From contig BGKB01000001.1 in NCBI GenBank assembly GCA_003116975.1, positions 248,001-312,000 on the forward strand: a stretch of 64,000 nucleotides of DNA. Reading direction: 5' to 3'. This stretch comes from Aurantiochytrium sp. KH105 (taxonomy: Eukaryota > Sar > Bigyra > Thraustochytrida > Thraustochytriidae). How positions within the stretch are numbered: the stretch's first letter is position 1; each line of letters begins with the position of its first letter. Below the pieces are notes generated by a model that was given only the letters and a program-made list of their open reading frames with translations, had not been told where the DNA came from and ran no database searches. This document shows positions 39,116-47,523 of this stretch, in pieces. The translations under genes and the position numbers were made by a program.

Positions 39116-39901
39116 AGTCCTCGCCCGCGCCGCTGCTGCTCCCGCTCCGGCTCCGGGCGATGCTGCTGCGGCGGCGGGACCCGGCCCGCGCCCGAGGCCC
39201 GCCCGCGCCGCCGCCGCAGCGGCCGCGCGCAAGCCCGCCCGCCTCGTCGTCCCGCGCCGCTCCCGGCCGCGAGCGTCTGGCTGGTCTCGGGTCTGCCTCG
39301 CCTGTCTCGTTTCTGCATTTGTCGCTTTCCGCATGTCGCTTTTGCAGAACAAAGAGGAGGAAGACCACGATGGACCTCGCGATGCGACTGACCAAAACGT
39401 GAAAAGAACCCATGCCAAGCAAGCCCGGCTGGGCCCGCGTCGCGAAGACCTGCGAGCTGGTCTCGGGTCTGTCTTGTCTGTCTCGTGGTCGCTCTCTCGC
39501 TTTCCGCATCTCGCTCGACGTCGCTGTTGCATAACAAAGAGAAGGACGACCAGATACAACGATGGACCTCGCGAGGTTGACCAAAACGTGAAAAGCGAGA
39601 GCGCCCATGCCAAGCACGCCCGGCTGGGCCCGCGTCGCGAAGACCTGCGAGCTGGTCGTCGTGGTCGCTCTCTCGCTTTTGGCCTCGCGCTCGCTGTCGG
39701 AGGACGAGCGGCCCCGAGCGCCGGCCGCTCCAGCCCGCAATGCCTGCCTGACGCGCGAGCGAGCGCCGCGGTCTGGGCCACTAGGAGCGGGTCCGCTGCT
39801 ACGAGGAGGACGAGGGCGATAACGGGGAGGGCCCGAGCAGACTCCGAAGAGCAGCGCGAGGCCGCAGAGGCGCGGCGGCGGCGGCGCAGCGCGGAGGGGC
39901 G
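39116..39901. other. Divergent promoter region with ~180-bp repeats
   Basis: 786 bp between the CCA gene (-) and the glycosyltransferase gene (+). The centre is built of long direct repeats (39281-39700). The flanks are very GC-rich. A possible upstream start of the CCA enzyme lies inside this region. Confidence 0.55.
39281..39700. repeat. Diverged direct repeats, about 176 and 195 bp plus a partial copy
   Basis: Copy 1 (39281-39456) and copy 2 (39457-39651) both start CTGGTCTCGGGTCTG. Both contain GACCAAAACGTGAAAAG and end in GGGCCCGCGTCGCGAAGACC, with small indels between. A truncated third copy begins at 39652 (CTGGTCGTCGTGGTCGCTCTC). They sit between two divergent starts and could duplicate regulatory sites. 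Confidence 0.85.
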
Positions 39902-42310
39902 ATGGAGACCGCGAGGAGACCGCGCGGCAGACCGTCGGCCGCGAAGGGCGAGAGGCCCGAGAGGAGGCGGTCCGTGGTCGTCTGCGCCTTCGCGTTCGTG
40001 ACCCTTTGCTTCGTTGCAAACACGTTCCTGCTCATGTGGCACGTCGGCGGCGGGGACATCTACGCCCTCAAGGACCGCCTCGCAGGCCTTCGCGAGCAGT
40101 ACAGCCCCGACTGGGAAGCAGCCGCCGTCGCCACCGACGAACCGGCGCTAAAGGGCAAGGATGTTGCACCGCCGCTTGGGGCCTTCGCCGAGCCCAAGCC
40201 CAACAAGCCTGGCAACGTTCGGGGCAGCGCCTCCTTGCCCACAGACGAAGCCAAAGAGGAGTCGCAAGCCATCGAGAGCGACTTCGTCTGGCAGGATGTA
40301 TCGAGACAGGTTTCCTTTGTCCTCGTTGACCCAAAGGACTCTGCATGGGCAGAGGTGTCGGCGGATGGTGAAGCCAAGTTTCGATTTCTCGAGGTCCGCA
40401 GAGAAGACCGCCTTGTGGAACTGCACGACTCGAATCGAGAGCTCACCGTGCTCCTGCTCGAGCAAAACAGTCTGTTCAAGTTCCGTGACGAAAACTTTCG
40501 CGATCTCTACGTCGGCTTTTGGGACCGCTGGGAAGGCAAGCAGTTTGGCCCCGTTCTCGGCGCCTACACAGACGAGCGACGGCCGCCAAAGCCCGTCCTC
40601 GAGCTCAAAGACGCTCCTTTGCAAACCATCGTCGTCATGCTTGCGGCGTTTCGCGATCCGCTCTGCGGCAACACTCTTTTTGAAGCCTTTTCCAATGCAC
40701 GCTACCCGGAGCGTGTCTCAGCCATCGTTGTCGAACAAAAAGCGGATGACGATGTATACGACTGTGTCGAGGAATATTGCGCTCTCGTGAAGAAGAATGG
40801 CGGCACGGATGCTGACTGTCGGCGCCAAAGTGTGCGGGTGGACAAGGTACCTCTCGACCGTGCTCGAGGCGTCATGCCTGCGCGGTACAGACAAAATTTG
40901 CTTCTCGAAGACGAAGAATTTTGCCTGCAGATTGACTCTCACAGCGCCTTTGAGGCAGAGTGGGATCAAATTGCGATTGAGGACTGGCTACTCACAGAAA
41001 ATGAAATGGCCGTCATTACCGCATACCCAAACATGGTTCGGGACCGTCACGATCAACGCAACTCGCCACAACGGTGCTCGACAAAATTCTCGGGCGACCA
41101 CGAAGTCGTTCACGGCGGTAATTCGGCTGTTAATGTGCATCCAGGCCGCACACCGTATCTCATTCCCTTTTTCGGTGCCGGCACGAGCTTTAGCAAGTGC
41201 CACGCCAACTTTAACGTGCCTTATGATCCATACATGAGCTACCTCTTTGGAGGAGAGGAGTTCAACCGCGCTGCACGTCTATTCACGTCTGGCTATGACA
41301 TGTACGGCCCCAAACGAAACTTTGTGTACCATTACTATGACTCGGACGAGAAGCCACCTCAGGGCCGAATGCCTCGCCATCGTGAGTTCGCCTCTCTCTC
41401 CACACAGACTAAAAAGCTACTTGGTTCCCAAACGACGGCGCGCTGGCGCACGCTCCTCGGTCTCCCTTTAACAAAGAAGAATCCTAATCTCTCTGTGGCT
41501 GCCATGCAAGACGCCGCGCGCTTTGGGCTTGGCACACGGCGTCGCATTGAGCAGTATGAGGCCTTTTCCCGCGTTAATCTTCATGCTGCCACGACCGAGA
41601 GTCGCTGCAAGGATTTGGGCAACATCAAGTGGCAGTCCTATGACTACGAATCTCCTTTTTACCCAGCTGGCAGGGATTGCCCGTATCACACCATGGCAGA
41701 CATTCGTCGCCATTGCTGTACAACGCTACAGAGTGTATTGGCCTCGACCACTGCCTTTTTGGACAAGACCAACGAGGTGATTGCCGCCGAGGTCCAGCTG
41801 TCTCCTCCTGCCTTCTTGTCCCAGCCATCGCAACCAATTCTCACGTCATCGAACAATGGCGCGTCATTTGGGGCCTGTGGTCCCGATTCCAAACCTTGGC
41901 CGTCTCAAGCTAGCATGGCCGAGAAAGCCATGAGCAAAGGTGAGATGTCGCGCCCAAACGACGGAGCTGACTCAGGGAAGAGTCGCACCTTCAATGACGA
42001 CAAGACTGGCAAAGAACAAGGCTACCATGATGACGTGGAGGACCAGGACGAAGACGAGGAGGACCAAGGCGAGGGCAGGAGTGATGAAGGTGTTGATGAT
42101 GATGAGGAGGAGGAGGAGGAAGAGGTCAAGGGAGGTGACGGTGAACATGACGACGACGACGACGACAATGATGACGATGAAGACCAGGACGACGAGGATC
42201 AAGCTGAGATCGAAGAAGAGGAGAGAGAGGATGCTGAAGACGCTGCTGCGTCTGGCGCCCTGCTTGACGCTGACGTATCGGAACAAGATGCCTTGGACGA
42301 TTCAAGTTAG
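39902..42310 (+). CDS. GT60-like N-acetylglucosaminyltransferase (Skp1 GnT1-like family)
   Basis: 802 aa, type II membrane protein: short basic N-terminus, transmembrane helix at about 25-46, stem, then a glycosyltransferase domain at about 240-530. The GlcNAc-transferase family pattern is seen: TIVVMLAAFRDPLCGNTLFEA, Asp-Cys pairs, RARGVMPAR, LQIDSHSAFEAEWD (metal-binding DSH), NVPYDPYMSYLFGGEE, and TSGYDMYGP. Relatives transfer GlcNAc to proteins; in Dictyostelium the cytosolic GnT1 modifies Skp1. The transmembrane helix here instead predicts a Golgi or ER luminal enzyme, perhaps acting on mucin-type glycoproteins. The last ~120 residues are almost all Asp and Glu with simple GAT/GAG repeats. 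The target and the use of the acidic tail are unknown. Confidence 0.8.
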   Translation: METARRPRGRPSAAKGERPERRRSVVVCAFAFVTLCFVANTFLLMWHVGGGDIYALKDRLAGLREQYSPDWEAAAVATDEPALKGKDVAPPLGAFAEPKPNKPGNVRGSASLPTDEAKEESQAIESDFVWQDVSRQVSFVLVDPKDSAWAEVSADGEAKFRFLEVRREDRLVELHDSNRELTVLLLEQNSLFKFRDENFRDLYVGFWDRWEGKQFGPVLGAYTDERRPPKPVLELKDAPLQTIVVMLAAFRDPLCGNTLFEAFSNARYPERVSAIVVEQKADDDVYDCVEEYCALVKKNGGTDADCRRQSVRVDKVPLDRARGVMPARYRQNLLLEDEEFCLQIDSHSAFEAEWDQIAIEDWLLTENEMAVITAYPNMVRDRHDQRNSPQRCSTKFSGDHEVVHGGNSAVNVHPGRTPYLIPFFGAGTSFSKCHANFNVPYDPYMSYLFGGEEFNRAARLFTSGYDMYGPKRNFVYHYYDSDEKPPQGRMPRHREFASLSTQTKKLLGSQTTARWRTLLGLPLTKKNPNLSVAAMQDAARFGLGTRRRIEQYEAFSRVNLHAATTESRCKDLGNIKWQSYDYESPFYPAGRDCPYHTMADIRRHCCTTLQSVLASTTAFLDKTNEVIAAEVQLSPPAFLSQPSQPILTSSNNGASFGACGPDSKPWPSQASMAEKAMSKGEMSRPNDGADSGKSRTFNDDKTGKEQGYHDDVEDQDEDEEDQGEGRSDEGVDDDEEEEEEEVKGGDGEHDDDDDDNDDDEDQDDEDQAEIEEEEREDAEDAAASGALLDADVSEQDALDDSS

Positions 42311-42659
42311 GGAGAGATTACGTGAGAGAAAGATGGCGTGAGAAAGTAGGTTTTCGATAGTTCAAACAAACAACTCTATCTCTCGCTGGACCATTTCCGC
42401 CCGTTCACTTTTTAGCGTCGCGTTAAAAAAACTTCCCGCTCGCGCACTCACGTTCGGGGTTCACGACACATACAAAAGGTGCAACAGAATATTGAAAGAG
42501 AGAGAAATGAAAGAAAGAAAAAAGGAAATAAAAGCTCGATTGCGAAAGTTAATCTTTATCACCAATTACAGAGAGACCGCGTGTCTGTCTATACAGACGG
42601 AGACGTCTCTGCACGCATTCGTAACAAACAAGGAGTTGAGCGGCCCAGGCTGCGAGCGA
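42311..42659. other. Convergent intergenic region
   Basis: 349 bp between the glycosyltransferase stop and the SDHAF4 stop. It contains a purine-rich AGAGAGAAATGAAAGAAAG stretch near 42495. No gene is supported. Confidence 0.5.
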
Positions 42660-43010
42660 TCAAGAGAAGTCTGTGCAGCGACCCTTTTGCGCCCAGTCAC
42701 CATAGCGCGTCGGCTCACCCGTTCGAGGCCCGTTCCACTCCCCTGTGTCCGGGTTGAACATGTCGACAAAGTCATCGTCGTCCTCCTCAACGCCTGGAGA
42801 CGCGTTTTGCGCCTTGGCCGGCTTGCCCGCGGCCTCGGCGTCCTTGTCCGTGTCCAGAATCTCGTCGAGAGCGGCATCGGACTTGCCCACACGCGCGAAC
42901 CGGCTAAACTTCTCAAAGATGGACCGCTTCTTCTCCTCCAGCAGCACTGCGCTCCCGTGCAGCCCGCGGCTGCCTCCGCGCGCCGCCCACGCGCGCCCCG
43001 CCGACAGCAT
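42660..43010 (-). CDS. SDHAF4: Succinate dehydrogenase assembly factor 4
   Basis: 116 aa from the ATG at 43010; an in-frame ATG at 43070 would add 20 residues. The shorter start is favoured because it opens with a typical mitochondrial leader (MLSAGRAWAARGGSRGLHG). The C-terminus NPDTGEWNGPRTGEPTRYGDW followed by KGRCTDFS is the signature of SDHAF4 (DUF1674, yeast Sdh8). In the mitochondrial matrix this factor binds the flavinylated SDHA subunit and protects it before complex II assembly. The middle is acidic and flexible. Family length is about 100-140 aa, so this is full length. Confidence 0.92.
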   Translation of the reverse strand: MLSAGRAWAARGGSRGLHGSAVLLEEKKRSIFEKFSRFARVGKSDAALDEILDTDKDAEAAGKPAKAQNASPGVEEDDDDFVDMFNPDTGEWNGPRTGEPTRYGDWAQKGRCTDFS

Positions 43011-43854
43011 CGTCTTGGTCTCTCTCTTTTGAGCTTTTGCTGCGACGACGAGAAGGAGGCACTGCACCATCGGCGAGTGAACGGACGGAGAACACCGCAG
43101 CGAAAAGAACAGCCTGGGTCAAATGGGTCACGGTCACAACTGGGTCAAATGCAAGTTCAAGTCCAACAGGTTCGAGAGACCTTCGAAGTTCGAGAGACTT
43201 TCGAAGTTCGAGAGACTTTCGAAGTTTGAGACCGTATTGAAAGACTTTCTTGGACTTGTCCTGTCCAGACGGGATGTCCACTCAGCTCCTAGCTCAGCAA
43301 ATGCTGTCTCCATCGTTGATATTCTCGTTCACCCCTCCCCTGAATGTCTGCAGCGTTAGTTACTGAAGGAATATCGCCAATTTTGTGGTCTTCGAAGACC
43401 ATTCTCATTCTTTACAAAGACGACAAATGCTTGCAAGCTTGCTACTCTTCTTAGAATCTGCTTGCAGGGAGTACATGTGCAAGCAGATGCAACGTGTCAA
43501 AACCCAAATCATCTGCAGCTAATTTTTGTAAGTCATTGTCAAATCGGACCCAGACCAAATTTGTCAGTAGAGCAATGTTTAGTTTTCAAGGAGAAAAAGG
43601 TGGATTCTCCTTCCAGCATTGGCCTAGGCGTGAATGAAGCGAGGTGATCATTCAAGTCGTGATTCATTGCATTCACATCTGTACGCATCCTCTACTCGGT
43701 CGGCTTCGAGCATGATTTTAGGGAAAGTCAAACGAAGCTCCTTCATCATCTCTCAACACAAAAGACGAGCGTGATTGCTTGGTTTCTCCTCGCTGACAGT
43801 CTTCTGTGCCCTTCCTCCCCGTCATCTGCTTGGTGGTAAATCGGCCGGGTCGCG
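43011..43854. other. Divergent promoter region
   Basis: About 840 bp between SDHAF4 (-) and the TTL/PAN gene (+). It holds an 18-bp tandem repeat at 43170-43226 and otherwise AT-richer unique sequence. No gene is supported. Confidence 0.5.
43170..43226. repeat. 18-bp tandem repeat with TTCGAA palindromes
   Basis: Three copies of GTTCGAGAGACTTTCGAA occur in tandem, the first with one C/T difference. Each copy closes with the palindrome TTCGAA. The location in a divergent promoter makes a protein-binding role possible, but nothing proves it. Confidence 0.85.
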
Positions 43855-46800
43855 ATGCCAAACCGTCTTCTTCTTCAACATCTTCTTCACGTCAAGCAAG
43901 GCTTGCGACCTCGGTCGGCGATCGGACGCGCCTGCTGCAGCAGGATGCGGGCCACTGGTCGCGACGAGAGCAGCGGCCTTGCTCGCTCAGCGCGCGCAGC
44001 GGCCGCGGGCCTGGGCGCTGCGCTCGCGGGAGCCGCGCATGTCTTGCGACCCGCCATGGAGCGCGCTTGCGAAGGGGCGCGGCGCCTGACGGCCTGGCTC
44101 GCCGCGAGGGCGGCCGATCGAGCACGCGGGGGCGCATACGAGCTTAAAAAGATCGCGCGGCGCAAGCTGCGCAAACACAAGTGGCTTCGCAAGAAACGCA
44201 CGCGCAGAATCATCATCTTCGCGCTCTTCGTGCTGTGGGACATCCAAGTGGGCGTCACGTCCATGTACTTGTGGTGGCAGGACCCCGAGACGACTTTGCC
44301 GCCGCAGCACATTGAGATCCGCGACAAGGTGCTCGAGTATAGACTCAAGGCACAGCAGGACGCCGCGGCCAATGACCTCATTGAGGAACGTGTCAAGGCC
44401 GGAATCGAGGAGCGCATCTCGCGGGAGTTTGCCACCTTTGAGGCCCGACACGAGGAAACAGAGTCCCCAGAGCGAAAAGACCAGCGCGAACGCGTGCGCG
44501 AGCACAAGGATCGAACGGCCTCGGAGATGCGAGGTAAGATTGAGAAACTACGCGAGAGAAATCGTTTTGCGCTCTTTGATGAGTCGCAGGCCCTCCAGCG
44601 TTTGCAGACCAGCTTGCGCGGGACACGGTCGACCAAGTCGTCGGCCGCAAAACGCAAGGACGCGAAAACCAATCAGCAGCAGCAGTCAGGACCGAGAGAC
44701 CCTCAAGGGTTGCTTCGATCAGCTTTTCAACAACTCGGATACGCAGAAGGCACCCTTTCGGACAGTCCCGTATGGCTCCTGGCCCCTGGGCTCGAATGCC
44801 AAGGTGAGGAGATCACAAGCGCCATAAATCTTTACGCGGATCCTTCCAGCGTGGGCGTCTTTTGCTATGGCGATGCCAATTGGGTCGCACACCTTGGCCG
44901 CAAAGACGTGCTCGACCAGAGGCTTCAATGGTTCGACCTCAAGCTGCATCGTCACAAAGACTGTATCCAGTATTCGGACTTTGTGCCGTGGACCTTGGCC
45001 ATCAACCCAGGCACTGATCTCGCGGAACTCGAGCAAAAGGTCGCCGAGACCGCTTCGGGAAACAGCCTTTACATTATCAAACACCAAAAGCCGCTCGACG
45101 AGCTCACGGCTGCCGCCGCGGCGCAGAACCTGCCAGCCGTGTCGTCAAGCCCGGTCAAGGCCATCAAGGCGCTGCGCAAGCGCGGCCAGGACAAGGAAGG
45201 CCTCATTGTTCAGAGCTTTAAGTCCAATGCCCTTTTGTGGGAGGGCCGCCGCTTCGTCGTGCGCACCTGGGCATTTATTGTGAGTTCGCGGCCCTTTCTG
45301 GCACTTTATCACGACGGCGTCATTCTGCGCAGCATTGAAAGCGCCCACGCACGCTTTCCGAGCAAACAAAAGTCGCTTCGCGCGCGACTGGCAAACATTA
45401 CTTCGCGGCAGAGCGAGCACCCGGAATTCTCGCAGCGCTCGCACGAAGCATTTGGCTGCATGGATGACTTGCAGCGCTATCTGAATGGGGCCTTCAAGAA
45501 TGCGGAGATGCTGCACTACACGGATCTTGTACTCAAACCTTATCTCAAGCGTCTCATGAACTTTGTGCTGCATGCGCTGCGTCGCGAGCACGAACACGAG
45601 ACGCCGGTCTGGGCGCTTCAGCACCTTTGCTTTGATTTTAGCATCGACGCGAACTGGAACGTCTGGCTTCTCGACGCCTCGCCTTCGTGCGATCCGCAAC
45701 TCGCTGCGCCCGAGGTCACTTCAAGCTGCAAGCGTGCCAGCCTGCAGGCTCTCGGCACTACGGCAGCCAATATCGCCGAGCAGGTCTACATGCAGCGTAA
45801 GAGCAAGCATCGTGGCTCTTGGCTCGATCACGTCGACCTGGGCACCTTTGAGATTCTATTTGATAGCGAGTCCTCCGTTCATGCCCATGACGCTGTCCAA
45901 GAGGTCTGCAAGCGATCGACCTATCAAGACTTTCGGAAGCGCCAGACCTTTGGCAAACGCGTTGTGCAGGAACTTTTGGCATGGGACGGACGTCCGCCAG
46001 AGAGGCTCTTTGCGTCTGACGATGCTGCGCATGGCACTCATGCTGCATGGCAATGTCCCGCGTGCGGTTATCGGAATAGTCCTGGGTCTACGCATTGTGA
46101 CTACTGCGGGAGCGCTCACGGCACGCATTCCGGAGAAGGCCTTCCCAGTGATCCTCACGAAGGCTTGACGAAGCAATCGCCTCTGCCGCCGATTACGAAT
46201 CCGCGCACATCCGACACAATCTCGAGAGCAGATGCAGGCTCCTTCGACATGCACAATGACCATTTGTCCAGACCTGACGATAGAGGTTTCGGAGTGGAAG
46301 AGGAAATGGAAGCCTTTTTGCATCGTGATGCCAATGATGGGAACAGCGGCAGCAATGCTGGCGGCGCACAGCCTTCGGCGACCCTCCAGGGCCCAGTCAT
46401 GACACAAACAACAGCGACCTTTGACGTCAAGGTACGTCAGATGATGTGCGCGGGCAAGGCATTCGACATCAAAGAATCCGTAGAAATGATCGGGTTTGAC
46501 ATTGAGCCACTTCGCACATCCACCTACCATGCGTGCTGCTCATCTTGCGCCATTAACCCACGCTGTATGGGATTCACCTATGTGGCAAATGCCTTTCAGT
46601 GCTGGCTCAAGTCGCAAGTCGGTCCCGAGGGCTATCAAAGTGATCGCACGTCGGGTATTTTGAGCACGGGTGCGGGCGCATTCAGTGATGTAGGCCCTGT
46701 GGGCGGAGCCGCCGGCTGGAATACGCAGCCCTCGGTGCAAACACAGCGCACACAGATGCAACCAACATCGCAAATGGCGCGCCGCGCATACTATCGACAG

Positions 46801-47268
46801 AAACTTGTTGATCTCTTTACCGAACACGATCCGAACAAGCTAAGCAAAGTGGACGTTCTTCTCGATCGATACCGAGGTAACGAGGAGCACTTTCTTTTGC
46901 GAACAACGCAACAATACGAGGAAATTGCACAGCAAGCAAAGGCACGTGCGGCGCAACGCAACCGTCTTGGTGCCAGCGTCCCGATCAATACCCGAACAGG
47001 AGCAAATAGCTGGCCTGGGGCAGGTTCTGGTCCCGGTTTGGGGACTGGCACTGGCATTGGCATGGGTGCCACAATGCCGAGCGGTGACATTGATCATCGG
47101 GCCCGGGATGCGCATGGATTGACATTGGACGATTATCGCGACAGGGTACGGCAAATTTTTGCCAAGAACGATCCTTCCAAACTGAGCGACGTCGACGCCC
47201 TGCTCCAGCATTTTGCAGGCAAGGAAATGCAGCTCGTGGAGTTTCTTATGAAAAAATACAATAGCTAA
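43855..47268 (+). CDS. TTL-like protein with membrane anchor, RanBP2 zinc finger, PAN/Apple domain and C-terminal repeats
   Basis: 1137 aa. After a basic N-terminus, a transmembrane helix lies at about 118-141. A tubulin-tyrosine-ligase-like ATP-grasp domain covers about 305-650 (WAFIVSSRPFLALYHDG, ARLANITS, LHYTDLVLKPYLK, CFDFSIDANWNVWLLDASPSCD). The usual metal-binding LLEVN is LLDAS here, so catalysis is uncertain. A RanBP2-type zinc finger follows (WQCPACGY..HCDYCG, about 732-755). Then comes a Cys-rich PAN/Apple-like module (about 864-940, HACCSSC, RCMGFTY, CWLKSQ). At the end are two similar ~40-residue helical repeats (YRQKLVDLFTEHDPNKLSKVD at about 979 and YRDRVRQIFAKNDPSKLSDVD at about 1093, quoted to the Asp). 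PAN domains are normally extracellular and TTLs cytosolic, so topology is puzzling. A later ATG at 43945 is an alternative start. Confidence 0.7.
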   Translation: MPNRLLLQHLLHVKQGLRPRSAIGRACCSRMRATGRDESSGLARSARAAAAGLGAALAGAAHVLRPAMERACEGARRLTAWLAARAADRARGGAYELKKIARRKLRKHKWLRKKRTRRIIIFALFVLWDIQVGVTSMYLWWQDPETTLPPQHIEIRDKVLEYRLKAQQDAAANDLIEERVKAGIEERISREFATFEARHEETESPERKDQRERVREHKDRTASEMRGKIEKLRERNRFALFDESQALQRLQTSLRGTRSTKSSAAKRKDAKTNQQQQSGPRDPQGLLRSAFQQLGYAEGTLSDSPVWLLAPGLECQGEEITSAINLYADPSSVGVFCYGDANWVAHLGRKDVLDQRLQWFDLKLHRHKDCIQYSDFVPWTLAINPGTDLAELEQKVAETASGNSLYIIKHQKPLDELTAAAAAQNLPAVSSSPVKAIKALRKRGQDKEGLIVQSFKSNALLWEGRRFVVRTWAFIVSSRPFLALYHDGVILRSIESAHARFPSKQKSLRARLANITSRQSEHPEFSQRSHEAFGCMDDLQRYLNGAFKNAEMLHYTDLVLKPYLKRLMNFVLHALRREHEHETPVWALQHLCFDFSIDANWNVWLLDASPSCDPQLAAPEVTSSCKRASLQALGTTAANIAEQVYMQRKSKHRGSWLDHVDLGTFEILFDSESSVHAHDAVQEVCKRSTYQDFRKRQTFGKRVVQELLAWDGRPPERLFASDDAAHGTHAAWQCPACGYRNSPGSTHCDYCGSAHGTHSGEGLPSDPHEGLTKQSPLPPITNPRTSDTISRADAGSFDMHNDHLSRPDDRGFGVEEEMEAFLHRDANDGNSGSNAGGAQPSATLQGPVMTQTTATFDVKVRQMMCAGKAFDIKESVEMIGFDIEPLRTSTYHACCSSCAINPRCMGFTYVANAFQCWLKSQVGPEGYQSDRTSGILSTGAGAFSDVGPVGGAAGWNTQPSVQTQRTQMQPTSQMARRAYYRQKLVDLFTEHDPNKLSKVDVLLDRYRGNEEHFLLRTTQQYEEIAQQAKARAAQRNRLGASVPINTRTGANSWPGAGSGPGLGTGTGIGMGATMPSGDIDHRARDAHGLTLDDYRDRVRQIFAKNDPSKLSDVDALLQHFAGKEMQLVEFLMKKYNS

Positions 47269-47523
47269 TAGGGCGGGAGAGAGAAAGAGAGAGGGGGGGG
47301 GGGAGGAGAAAACCAAAGAGGAGACAGGACTCCGCGCCCGCGCGCCCACCCGCCTCCCTGGCCTCTTCATCAAAGGTTGGGATTCTCTTTTCGCGTTTTG
47401 GTGCGTCGATGTGTGTGCGTCACAAGTAAGCTCTAGGCTCCCCCATCCGTCCAGGGGAGGAACTCAGTTCTTCAATTTCCTTTTCTCTAGACACAAAGAA
47501 AAGGATGTCAGCCAGCCATCTAT
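47269..47523. other. Convergent intergenic region with purine tract
   Basis: 255 bp between two stops, beginning with a GAGA/poly-G purine run (about 47274-47315). Probably 3' UTRs. Confidence 0.5.

Noticed and set aside
42492-43229. 245-codon plus-strand frame antisense to SDHAF4
   Set aside because: It is the mirror of the SDHAF4 coding sequence plus the 18-bp repeats, which give TFEVRE repeats. No independent support.
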